From positions 1 to 6,764 of the forward strand of contig CAYJFU010000086.1 of the NCBI GenBank assembly GCA_964369445.1: a stretch of DNA of 6,764 nt, written 5' to 3'. The notes under the pieces were generated by a model that had not been told where the DNA came from, did no database searches, and was given only the letters and a program-made list of their open reading frames with translations. This DNA comes from CAYJBH01 sp964369445. GTDB lineage: Bacteria; Bacillota; Clostridia; Oscillospirales; Ruminococcaceae. A program made the position numbers and the translations under genes. Every line of letters begins with the position of its first letter. Positions within the stretch are counted from its first letter, which is position 1. This document shows positions 1 through 3,861 of the stretch, piece by piece.

Positions 1-52
1 GTTAGGCGCGCCGCCAGCGTTCGTCCTGAGCCAGGATCAAACTCTTAATTAA
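1..52 (-). rRNA. rrs: 16S ribosomal RNA, 5' end only (partial)
   Basis: Read on the minus strand, this carries the universal 16S 5' motif AGAGTTTGATCCTGGCTCAG (complement of positions 45 to 26), followed by GACGAACGCTGGCGGCGCGC and CCTAAC. The first A of that motif is E. coli position 8, so the mature 5' end falls near window position 52. Only about the first 52 nt of a roughly 1.5-kb gene are present; the rest lies beyond the left edge. The GGCGGCGCGCC variant is common in Clostridia. A complete rRNA operon presumably continues leftwards. Confidence 0.97.
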
Positions 53-267
53 ATAGTTTGTTAACAACAACGTAAAGTTGTTGGTTAAAACACCTTTTGC
101 TCAAACGCTATGCGTTCAGTAATTACTTGAAAGAATTTTTTAAAATGGTTCTTTCTAACCATTAAGGGTTATTCACAAGCAATGTTTACCTTGTATATTT
201 ACATTAGTAAACTTACTTTCATTGTTCAATTTTCAAGGTTCCCGTCGCATCCCTGATTTTTGGCTGC
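53..267 (-). other. rRNA operon leader (transcribed 5' region of 16S precursor)
   Basis: About 215 nt separate the predicted start of the most proximal promoter (P1, near 267) from the mature 16S end. The stretch holds several small inverted repeats: CAACAAC/GTTGTTG (65-71 with 77-83), AACGC/GCGTT (104-108 with 112-116), AATGGTT/AACCATT (144-150 with 157-163) and TTTAC/GTAAA (198-202 with 207-211). Such leaders normally carry antitermination and RNase processing signals and help 16S folding. The 65-83 hairpin lies just outside the mature end. The processing partner downstream of 16S is outside the window, so the long-range stem cannot be checked. Confidence 0.75.
220..238 (-). promoter_or_regulatory. 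boxA-like antitermination element in the rrn leader
   Basis: On the minus strand this reads CCTTGAAAATTGAACAATG, resembling the (T)CTTTGAAAACT-type conserved element found in leaders and spacers of Firmicutes rRNA operons, where Nus factors assemble. It sits about 30 nt after the predicted P1 start, so every transcript from the five promoters would carry it. The assignment rests on motif resemblance only; no boxB/boxC partner was identified. Confidence 0.4.
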
Positions 268-302
268 CTGACTATTATATCACATCGTTGTCAGCTTGTC
301 AA
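267..302 (-). promoter_or_regulatory. rRNA promoter P1 (closest to 16S), perfect sigma-A consensus
   Basis: On the minus strand, -35 TTGACA (complement of 297-302), a 17-bp spacer and -10 TATAAT (complement of 274-279) are an exact consensus match. The predicted +1 is the G opposite 267, and the transcript starts GCAGCC. A-tracts upstream of the -35 (opposite 306-330) look like an UP element. A +1 G fits the GTP-sensing control known for rRNA promoters in Bacillus. Confidence 0.9.
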
Positions 303-360
303 GTCTTTTTTTAACTTTTTTTGAAGTTTTTTGACTTTCCACTTTGCCTCGTAAGAGGTG

Positions 361-396
361 CTTAACTAGTATATCATATCGTTGCCAGTTTGTCAA
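361..396 (-). promoter_or_regulatory. rRNA promoter P2
   Basis: On the minus strand, -35 TTGACA (complement of 391-396), a 17-bp spacer and -10 TATACT (complement of 368-373). The predicted +1 is the G opposite 361, 94 bp upstream of the P1 start. The initial transcript GCACCTCTTACGAGG can form a CCTC/GAGG stem (358-355 with 350-347). A-rich DNA precedes the -35. Confidence 0.87.
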
Positions 397-454
397 GTCT
401 TTTTTTAAAGTTTTTTATTTTTCTTTTTGACTTGATGCCGCCGTTTTTTGGCTG

Positions 455-490
455 CCTGACTATTATATCATGCTGTTGTCAGTTTGTCAA
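455..490 (-). promoter_or_regulatory. rRNA promoter P3, perfect sigma-A consensus
   Basis: On the minus strand, -35 TTGACA (complement of 485-490), a 17-bp spacer and -10 TATAAT (complement of 462-467). It is the closest copy of P1: plus-strand bases 450-467 and 262-279 are identical across the -10 and start region. The predicted +1 is the G opposite 455. The transcript begins GCAGCC followed by six A and then CGGC, giving a GCC/GGC mini-stem. Confidence 0.9.
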
Positions 491-539
491 GTCTTTTTTT
501 AACTTTTTTCGACTTTTTTTGCAGTCCCATTTTTGGGCG

Positions 540-575
540 CCTAATCAGTATACTACATACTGTTCGACTTGTCAA
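540..575 (-). promoter_or_regulatory. rRNA promoter P4
   Basis: On the minus strand, -35 TTGACA (complement of 570-575), a 17-bp spacer and -10 TATACT (complement of 547-552). The predicted +1 is the G opposite 540. The transcript begins GCGCCCAAAAATGGG, with a CCCA/TGGG mini-stem. It lies 85 bp upstream of P3, slightly closer than the 93-94 bp period of the others. Confidence 0.87.
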
Positions 576-632
576 GCGTTTTTTAGAATTTTTTTAATTT
601 TTTTCGTTTTGCTTGACCCCGTTTTTCGGGTG

Positions 633-668
633 CTTGACTATAATATCATTCCTATAGACAAATGTCAA
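633..668 (-). promoter_or_regulatory. rRNA promoter P5 (most distal)
   Basis: On the minus strand, -35 TTGACA (complement of 663-668), a 17-bp spacer and -10 TATTAT (complement of 640-645). The predicted +1 is the G opposite 633. The transcript begins GCACCCGAAAAACGGGG, a CCCG/CGGG stem with an A5 loop. The DNA opposite 669-697 is rich in A-tracts and includes the 12-bp palindrome TTTTTGCAAAAA at 693-704, a plausible UP element or bent region. No further copy is seen beyond it. Confidence 0.83.
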
Positions 669-800
669 GCTTTTTGTTAAAAAAACTTTGATTTTTTGCA
701 AAAATAGCGTGAATCAGACTGTTTTGACGCAAAACGTGAGCTTTTCATATTATATATACACTGTATTAAGCTTGAAGCCAGTCTGTGATGATATAGCAGC

Positions 801-842
801 AGTCTTTTAATGCTTGCTAACCAACAGCATTATAATAAGACT
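801..842. repeat. Imperfect inverted repeat in the gap between rrn promoters and the transporter gene
   Basis: AGTCTT (801-806) pairs with AAGACT (837-842), and inside it AATGC (809-813) pairs with GCATT (827-831), leaving a 13-nt loop and an asymmetric internal loop. It abuts the larger hairpin at 842-880. There is no T-run on either side. In the rest of 698-943 I see only short palindromes such as GTTTTG/CAAAAC (721-726 with 730-735) and no coding signal. Confidence 0.4.
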
Positions 843-880
843 TGGACTACTCCCCCGCCGCTTGCAGGAAAGTAGTCCAA
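842..880 (-). terminator. Stem-loop downstream of the transporter gene, possible terminator
   Basis: TTGGACTACT (842-851) and AGTAGTCCAA (871-880) form a perfect 10-bp stem around a 19-nt GC-rich loop containing CCCCCGCCGC. It lies 63 bp past the stop codon of the minus-strand gene ending at 944 and before the rRNA promoters, where a transcription end is expected. The sequence after the stem on the minus strand, GTCTTATTATAAT, is T-rich but not a true T-run, so termination may be weak or the element may act as an mRNA-stabilising 3' hairpin. Confidence 0.45.
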
Positions 881-943
881 ACGAAACAATAATTGTATAT
901 AGCCATACATAGGGCGTCAAAACACCGTAATCCCCTCTTTAGT

Positions 944-1570
944 TTACCGATGTTGCTTAAGCACACTTCGCATAGGCACAACCAGCGCTATGTTTATAAG
1001 CGCTGCTATGATAGCTTCCGGCACGCCATTGGTCAGCACTACGCCCATTATAGTAGCAAGCAGGATCTCGTAAGGTACTCCGACTACCTCTGAGTACTGG
1101 CCGCCAAAGAACAGGTATATACCCCCCAGCACAAGGAATGTATGCAACAAGCTACCTACGACCGTTGCTATACCGGCATTAACTTGCGTGTTTTTGATGA
1201 CCTTTGAAAGGGATTTAAACACAAATGTTGCCGCAACCGCCAGCAGTATACGCGGCACAAAGCAGATGACAAGGCTAAAGAAGTTCCCCTCAACCTCTCC
1301 AACTGACATAAATGGAGTAAATACAAAGGATGTGACTGTCGGCGCAACAAAGGAGTTGACAATAAAGCTGAACAGTCCGAATACTGTGCCCATGTATATT
1401 CCGGCACCGTAGCCCAGGTATATTGCCGCGACAAGGACAGGTATGTGTGCAAGCGTAGCAACTATAGGGCCTATCGGTATCGAACCGAGCGGCGTGAAAG
1501 CTAACACAGCCTCAGCGGCTGTCAGCAAAGCCAGTTGCACTAACAATTTTATATTGGTGCGTGTTTTCAT
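944..1570 (-). CDS. ECF transporter S component (substrate-binding membrane subunit; PanT-like at best)
   Basis: A 208-residue, very hydrophobic protein with about six membrane segments. It has the architecture of the S component of energy-coupling-factor importers, which captures a vitamin and docks on a shared EcfT/EcfA module in the membrane. The N-terminal stretch FTPLGSIPIGPIVATLAHIP (residues 25-44), then glycine-rich LGYGAGIYMGTVFGL (52-66), FVPRIL (104-109) and NGVPEAIIAALI (181-192), matches the PF12822-type family. Relatives in Clostridia are sometimes called pantothenate transporter PanT, but the substrate cannot be read from the sequence. The ATG at 1570 is chosen because GGAGG lies 10 nt upstream; an upstream in-frame ATG at 1648 would add 26 residues, lacks a site, and lies upstream of the predicted promoter. 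No EcfA/EcfT genes are nearby, typical of group II systems. Monocistronic. Confidence 0.88.
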   Translation of the reverse strand: MKTRTNIKLLVQLALLTAAEAVLAFTPLGSIPIGPIVATLAHIPVLVAAIYLGYGAGIYMGTVFGLFSFIVNSFVAPTVTSFVFTPFMSVGEVEGNFFSLVICFVPRILLAVAATFVFKSLSKVIKNTQVNAGIATVVGSLLHTFLVLGGIYLFFGGQYSEVVGVPYEILLATIMGVVLTNGVPEAIIAALINIALVVPMRSVLKQHR

Positions 1571-1580
1571 TTTAATGTTT

Positions 1581-1585
1581 CCTCC
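1581..1585 (-). promoter_or_regulatory. Ribosome binding site fixing the S-component start
   Basis: On the minus strand GGAGG is followed by 10 nt and then the ATG at 1570-1568. It favours the 208-residue product over the longer in-frame alternative beginning at 1648. Confidence 0.8.
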
Positions 1586-1599
1586 GTTTAGCACTTTAG

Positions 1600-1635
1600 C
1601 TAATACATTATACAACATTGTTAATAAAAAAGCAA
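1600..1635 (-). promoter_or_regulatory. Promoter of the S-component gene
   Basis: On the minus strand, -10 TATAAT (complement of 1607-1612) is perfect. A 17-bp spacer leads to TTGCTT (complement of 1630-1635), a partial -35. The predicted start near 1600 leaves a 5' UTR of only about 30 nt, too short for a riboswitch. Confidence 0.6.
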
Positions 1636-1655
1636 CGGCGTGCACCACTTGGCAA

Positions 1656-1685
1656 TGATAATACAGCTTGGAAGGTGTATTATCA
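1656..1685. promoter_or_regulatory. 10-bp perfect inverted repeat upstream of the S-component promoter, candidate operator
   Basis: TGATAATACA (1656-1665) and TGTATTATCA (1676-1685) are exact reverse complements around a 10-nt centre. The repeat begins about 20 bp upstream of the -35 box of the minus-strand promoter. Half-sites centred 20 bp apart (about two helical turns) suit a dimeric regulator. No T-run follows on either strand, so a terminator is less likely. Confidence 0.45.
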
Positions 1686-2124
1686 TCAAGAGATCCATTG
1701 TAAAACTGCTTTATCGGGATAGCGCGAAAGGTATTACATTATATCTAATTATTGTGCTTATTTTGCAATCCCTTCCTTATTATATAGGGCGTGTAGGAAA
1801 CCATAATTTTTTAGTGTTTATTAGTGTTTGTCAAAACTTCATTATCGTAACGCATTTTTCGATATTTTAACGGTGTTAATAATACATTTGTCATTTTTTT
1901 ACTATATTGATTTACTAATGCGTGGTAGGTATTCTTTTCACACAAAATTAATAAAAATTATACATATTGCTATATTTATTAATTGTTTAGTGGTGGTGCA
2001 TACTATAGGCGGTATTGACTTCATGTTAACTATACTTTATAGGCTTTACTATTATTTATGATTTGCTTTAATTTGTGTAATATGCTGAATTTTTAATAAT
2101 TATGATTTTAATTTTGTAATATTA
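1686..2124. other. AT-rich intergenic region between divergent genes, no gene seen
   Basis: Some 440 bp with very high A+T. Reading frames exist (for instance plus-strand 1828-2061), but they lack a ribosome binding site and encode only AT-driven Ile/Leu/Tyr/Phe-rich strings resembling no family I know. One item of note is the partial internal repeat TTTAGTGTTT/TTAGTGTTTG (1810-1830), part of which recurs beyond the Xre/peptidase pair. No RNA gene or terminator was recognised. Confidence 0.6.
1810..1827 (+). repeat. Left copy of an 18-bp imperfect direct repeat flanking the Xre/ImmA pair
   Basis: TTTAGTGTTTATTAGTGT matches 3087-3104 (TTTAGTGTTTGTTAGGGT) at 16 of 18 positions, same orientation. 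The two copies enclose the regulator and peptidase genes and their promoter. A relic attachment-site or duplication origin is possible, but the motif is T-rich and may be chance. Confidence 0.3.
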
Positions 2125-2160
2125 TTGACAATAAAGTAAATAAGGAGTATACTCTAAGTA
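2125..2160 (+). promoter_or_regulatory. Promoter of the Xre/peptidase operon
   Basis: TTGACA (2125-2130), a 17-bp spacer and TATACT (2148-2153): a near-perfect sigma-A promoter with start expected near 2160, giving a 25-nt leader before the ATG at 2185. Confidence 0.88.
2145..2154. promoter_or_regulatory. Palindrome over the -10 box, candidate autoregulatory operator
   Basis: GAGTATACTC is a perfect 10-bp palindrome exactly covering the -10 box (2148-2153). Xre-family repressors often bind short palindromes overlapping their own promoter, so this is a natural candidate for autorepression by the product of the gene at 2185. Part of the symmetry comes from the TATACT box itself, which tempers the claim. 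Confidence 0.45.
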
Positions 2161-2184
2161 GACAATACATTAGCAGGTCAAATT

Positions 2185-2562
2185 ATGAAATTAGAGAGAT
2201 TGAGACAGCTGCGCAGAGAGCAGAACATCAGCCAAGCGGATTTGGCAAAAGCTTTCGATGTGCACCAAACAGCCATTTGTCAATGGGAAAACGGCAGAGC
2301 AAACCCCGATTTTGAAAAACTGAAAAGGATAGCAGCGTTTTTCGGCGTAACAGTCGATTACTTGCTTGAAAATGAGGTCGCTCAAGAGGTATCAGCAGAG
2401 GCCGTTATCCAGCAATACACTGCTGCAAGCGGTGGTGTGATACCTAAACCCTTGACAAACTTTGACTTTGCGCTGTTTGATGAACTGAACAAGCTTGACG
2501 AAACGCAAAAGCAGGATGTCCTAAACTTTGCACGATTTATCCGCAGCAAGAGCACTTCATAA
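2185..2562 (+). CDS. Xre-family transcriptional repressor (ImmR-like)
   Basis: A 125-residue cytoplasmic DNA-binding protein. Residues 4-62 form a typical Cro/CI helix-turn-helix domain: LRQLRREQNISQADLAKAF (6-24), the turn, then recognition helix HQTAICQWENGRANP (27-41), and a closing FGVTVDYLL (53-61). After a linker, residues 93-122 are predicted helical and acidic/basic, probably for dimerisation or contact with the partner protease. ATG at 2185 follows AGCAGG about 7 nt away, a modest site. The metallopeptidase gene begins 43 bp downstream without an obvious promoter, so the two are an operon like immR-immA of ICEBs1, where the protease cleaves the repressor. Likely autoregulated through the palindrome on its -10 box. 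No integrase or other mobile gene is visible, so the controlled genes are unknown. Confidence 0.9.
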   Translation: MKLERLRQLRREQNISQADLAKAFDVHQTAICQWENGRANPDFEKLKRIAAFFGVTVDYLLENEVAQEVSAEAVIQQYTAASGGVIPKPLTNFDFALFDELNKLDETQKQDVLNFARFIRSKSTS

Positions 2563-2605
2563 TAACTTACTAATATTATTGTAACGTCTTGAAGGAAATG
2601 TAACT

Positions 2606-3025
2606 GTGTCGTACGAATTAGATGCACTATACGAAGAAGCACATCAGGACAAGATTGAAGTATGCGGTCTGCCGCTTAAGTCACTTACAGCAATATCCGC
2701 ACCTTGCAATGACGGTTTTATCATCGGTCTTAACAACGACAAGTTGTGCACCGAGGAGCAAAAAACTGTGTGTTTGGCGCATGAAATCGGTCATTGCAAG
2801 ACCGGCGGATTTTACAGTATGGAAAGTGACAGTGAGTTTATTGTCTTGCAAGAGGCAAAAGCCACCGAGTGGGCAGTTCACCGCTTAATTCCGTTTGACC
2901 GTTTAGAGGAGCTTTTGCTCGCTGAACAGAGGTCGCCCGATGTGATCGCAAAACACTTTGGAGTTACCGAAGAATTTGTGCAAAAAGCGCTAAGATTTTA
3001 TGGTATAAGAAACAGCTCTGAATAA
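2606..3025 (+). CDS. ImmA/IrrE-family metallopeptidase (COG2856-type), probable anti-repressor protease
   Basis: A 139-residue soluble protein with the zinc-protease motif HEIGH (residues 59-63: His59 and His63 as ligands, Glu60 as catalyst). The expected downstream third ligand is probably Glu83 in EAKATEWAVHRLIP (83-96), which fits the family pattern E-x-x-A-x-x-[FW]-A. The C-terminal part (108-136) with IAKHFGVTEEFVQKAL matches the usual helical tail. Translation starts at GTG 2606, supported by AAGGAA 8 nt upstream; no in-frame ATG gives a better start. Known relatives cleave the adjacent Xre repressor (ImmA on ImmR; IrrE on DdrO) when a stress or signal activates them, and its position directly after such a repressor supports that role here. 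The active-site residues look intact. Confidence 0.9.
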   Translation: MSYELDALYEEAHQDKIEVCGLPLKSLTAISAPCNDGFIIGLNNDKLCTEEQKTVCLAHEIGHCKTGGFYSMESDSEFIVLQEAKATEWAVHRLIPFDRLEELLLAEQRSPDVIAKHFGVTEEFVQKALRFYGIRNSSE

Positions 3026-3059
3026 AAGCTGTTAAGTTAAAGTCTGTGTTTGCGACTTT
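3011..3059 (+). other. Two small hairpins at the end of the peptidase gene
   Basis: AACAGCT (3011-3017) pairs with AGCTGTT (3027-3033) across the stop codon, and AAAGTC (3039-3044) pairs with GACTTT (3054-3059), the latter followed by only a short T-run. They may be 3' mRNA structures; the true terminator appears to be at 3121-3149. Confidence 0.35.
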
Positions 3060-3086
3060 TGACAGTCATTAGATGTTGTGTCATCA

Positions 3087-3104
3087 TTTAGTGTTTGTTA
3101 GGGT
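3087..3104 (+). repeat. Right copy of the 18-bp imperfect direct repeat flanking the Xre/ImmA pair
   Basis: TTTAGTGTTTGTTAGGGT matches 1810-1827 at 16 of 18 positions in the same orientation. It lies between the end of the peptidase gene and the intrinsic terminator. Confidence 0.3.
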
Positions 3105-3120
3105 CGGCTTTTTTTATGTC

Positions 3121-3149
3121 AAAAAAACGCTTTTTTAAGGCGTTTTTTT
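3121..3149 (+). terminator. Intrinsic terminator after the Xre/peptidase operon
   Basis: AAAAAAACGC (3121-3130) pairs with GCGTTTTTTT (3140-3149) around a 9-nt centre, itself able to extend as CGCTT/AAGGCG. The T7 tract is inside the stem, as in many bidirectional terminators. It lies 95 bp after the peptidase stop codon. The facing strand also has an A/T-run, so it could stop transcription both ways. Confidence 0.75.
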
Positions 3150-3303
3150 GTTATTTATTGCTGTTTTTTATTTAAAATTTTGTTTAACATGTTGTATGCT
3201 AGTTTTATAGTATAACATGCACTTATGTGCGTGATTTGGCTATAAAACATTAACAAGATAAATATCGACTCCTATTTTAAGAAACTCACTCTCATTTTAG
3301 GAC

Positions 3304-3351
3304 GCAAAGTGTGTCGCCTGTGGACCTCTTAACTGCCCCCACACTGTTTGC
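3304..3351. repeat. Stem-loop in the permease upstream region
   Basis: GCAAAGTGTG (3304-3313) pairs with CACACT (3340-3345) and TTGC (3348-3351) with a 2-nt bulge, giving a 10-bp stem around 26 nt. No T-run follows. The adjacent GGACGCAAAG (3300-3309) resembles one strand of cyclic-di-GMP-I riboswitches, but the rest of that motif is missing. Confidence 0.4.
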
Positions 3352-3642
3352 ATTAAGACCCTCAAGTAAAGCTATTTGTTAAAGATGCAATCTTTTTGTT
3401 ACATGTTTTTGAGATCCTTTAACTTAAATTTGATGCGTATCGGCATAAATTCCGTTTTACTGCGCCATATTAATCGGTGCATAGGTTGTTGTATTTGCCA
3501 ACGGCAAAATTCGCTATCCCACGGATTGCCAAACAAACAGCCGTAGCGCGCATCCTCCGCATTGATAAACAATTTTTTAACGCTCAACCCGTCAATGCCT
3601 ATAAAAGCCCCACAACTACTTTGACAAACTTACAACACATTT

Positions 3643-3715
3643 GTGACGGGTGTTATTGTTTATAAAGTCAATCAACATTATTAGGAAACCGTCACTTTTA
3701 CTTAAATTGTGATGG
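3643..3715 (+). promoter_or_regulatory. Mutually exclusive hairpins, candidate RNA switch or chance repeat
   Basis: CCGTCAC (3689-3695) is fully complementary to GTGACGG (3643-3649) upstream and, with one G-U pair, to GTGATGG (3709-3715) downstream. The shared strand can thus be in only one of two stems (loops of 39 and 13 nt). This is the geometry of an attenuator or riboswitch expression platform, but no known ligand domain was recognised and transcription through it is unproven. Confidence 0.3.
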
Positions 3716-3747
3716 AGCTATTGTTGAAAACATCTACTCTTGCATTT

Positions 3748-3771
3748 TTCATTGTCCAAAAGAACAATGAA
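3748..3771. repeat. 8-bp inverted repeat upstream of the permease promoter
   Basis: TTCATTGT (3748-3755) and ACAATGAA (3764-3771) are perfect reverse complements with an 8-nt centre, starting about 75 bp before the -10 box of the permease operon. It may be an activator or repressor site, or a weak hairpin; a T-run (3781-3786) follows only after 9 further bases. Confidence 0.4.
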
Positions 3772-3798
3772 CTCGTCCTATTTTTTGCTTAACAGCTA

Positions 3799-3827
3799 AT
3801 TACTTCCAAAGTGTATACATATATAAT
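3799..3827 (+). promoter_or_regulatory. Probable promoter of the permease-DUF917-HyuA operon
   Basis: TATAAT at 3822-3827 is a perfect -10 box, 35 bp before the start codon. At 17-bp spacing the -35 position (3799-3804, ATTACT) is a poor match, so an activator may be needed. The 8-bp palindrome TGTATACA (3812-3819) sits in the spacer and shares GTATAC with the palindrome at the Xre promoter. Confidence 0.55.
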
Positions 3828-3850
3828 AGTAGTAACATCAATCTATTTAC

Positions 3851-3855
3851 GGAGG
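3851..3855 (+). promoter_or_regulatory. Ribosome binding site fixing a GTG start for the permease
   Basis: GGAGG lies 6 nt before GTG at 3862. It decides against an in-frame GTG at 3811, which would put the -10 box inside the gene. Confidence 0.85.
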
Positions 3856-3861
3856 TTAAAC

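Larger units (their letters stand above)
251..697 (-). repeat. Five-fold tandem array of rRNA promoter units
   Basis: Five units with starts at 267, 361, 455, 540 and 633 (steps of 94, 94, 85 and 93 bp). Each has, in minus-strand order, an A-tract block, CTTGACA, a 17-bp spacer, a TATAAT-like box, a GC start and a short GC-rich initial region with an A-rich loop. The units have diverged in the spacers but share the CTTGACA box, spacer length and start context, so duplication followed by functional selection is likely. Reading frames through this T/A-rich block encode only low-complexity Phe/Leu strings and are not genes. Confidence 0.85.
3150..3810. other. Long intergenic region before the permease operon, structured but without a convincing gene
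   Basis: About 660 bp. Its flanks are AT-rich, while 3300-3600 is closer to coding composition. A minus-strand frame opens after a stop at 3630-3632 and runs to 3399 (from TTG 3587, 62 codons) but has no good ribosome binding site and no recognisable domain; a decayed gene is possible. Inverted repeats at 3304-3351, 3643-3715 and 3748-3771 are listed separately. A loose promoter-like pair TTAACA (3184-3189) and TATAGT (3206-3211), spacer 16, points rightwards, so part of the region could be a long leader for the permease operon. Confidence 0.5.

Noticed and set aside
390..680. Open frame of 96 codons on the plus strand across the rRNA promoter array
   Set aside because: It is the T-rich complement of the promoter A-tracts, encodes Phe/Leu low-complexity protein, and runs antisense through five promoters.
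724..753. Plus-strand promoter-like pair TTGACG and TATTAT with an 18-bp spacer, for a possible small RNA through 760-880
   Set aside because: Spacing and boxes are imperfect in AT-rich DNA, and there is no terminator T-run after the 842-880 hairpin to end such an RNA.
1828..2061. Hydrophobic 77-codon frame upstream of the Xre gene
   Set aside because: AT-rich DNA gives Ile/Leu/Tyr-rich frames by chance; no ribosome binding site and no family resemblance.
2185..3025. Xre/peptidase pair as a toxin-antitoxin system
   Set aside because: The second protein has a clear HEIGH metallopeptidase site and fits the repressor-cleaving ImmA/IrrE type; no toxin fold (RelE, Fic, RES or similar) is seen.
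3300..3309. GGACGCAAAG, identical to a conserved strand of cyclic-di-GMP-I riboswitches
   Set aside because: The partner GCAAACC-type strand with its tetraloop hairpin and the second helix with its receptor are not found at the expected distance, so the match is probably chance.
3811..3861. Upstream GTG start for the permease
   Set aside because: It has no ribosome binding site, would place the -10 box inside the gene and would add a 17-residue extension; the GTG at 3862 has GGAGG at ideal spacing.
3150..3861. Purine-type riboswitch before the cytosine-permease-like gene
   Set aside because: The conserved purine aptamer junction sequences are not present in the leader.
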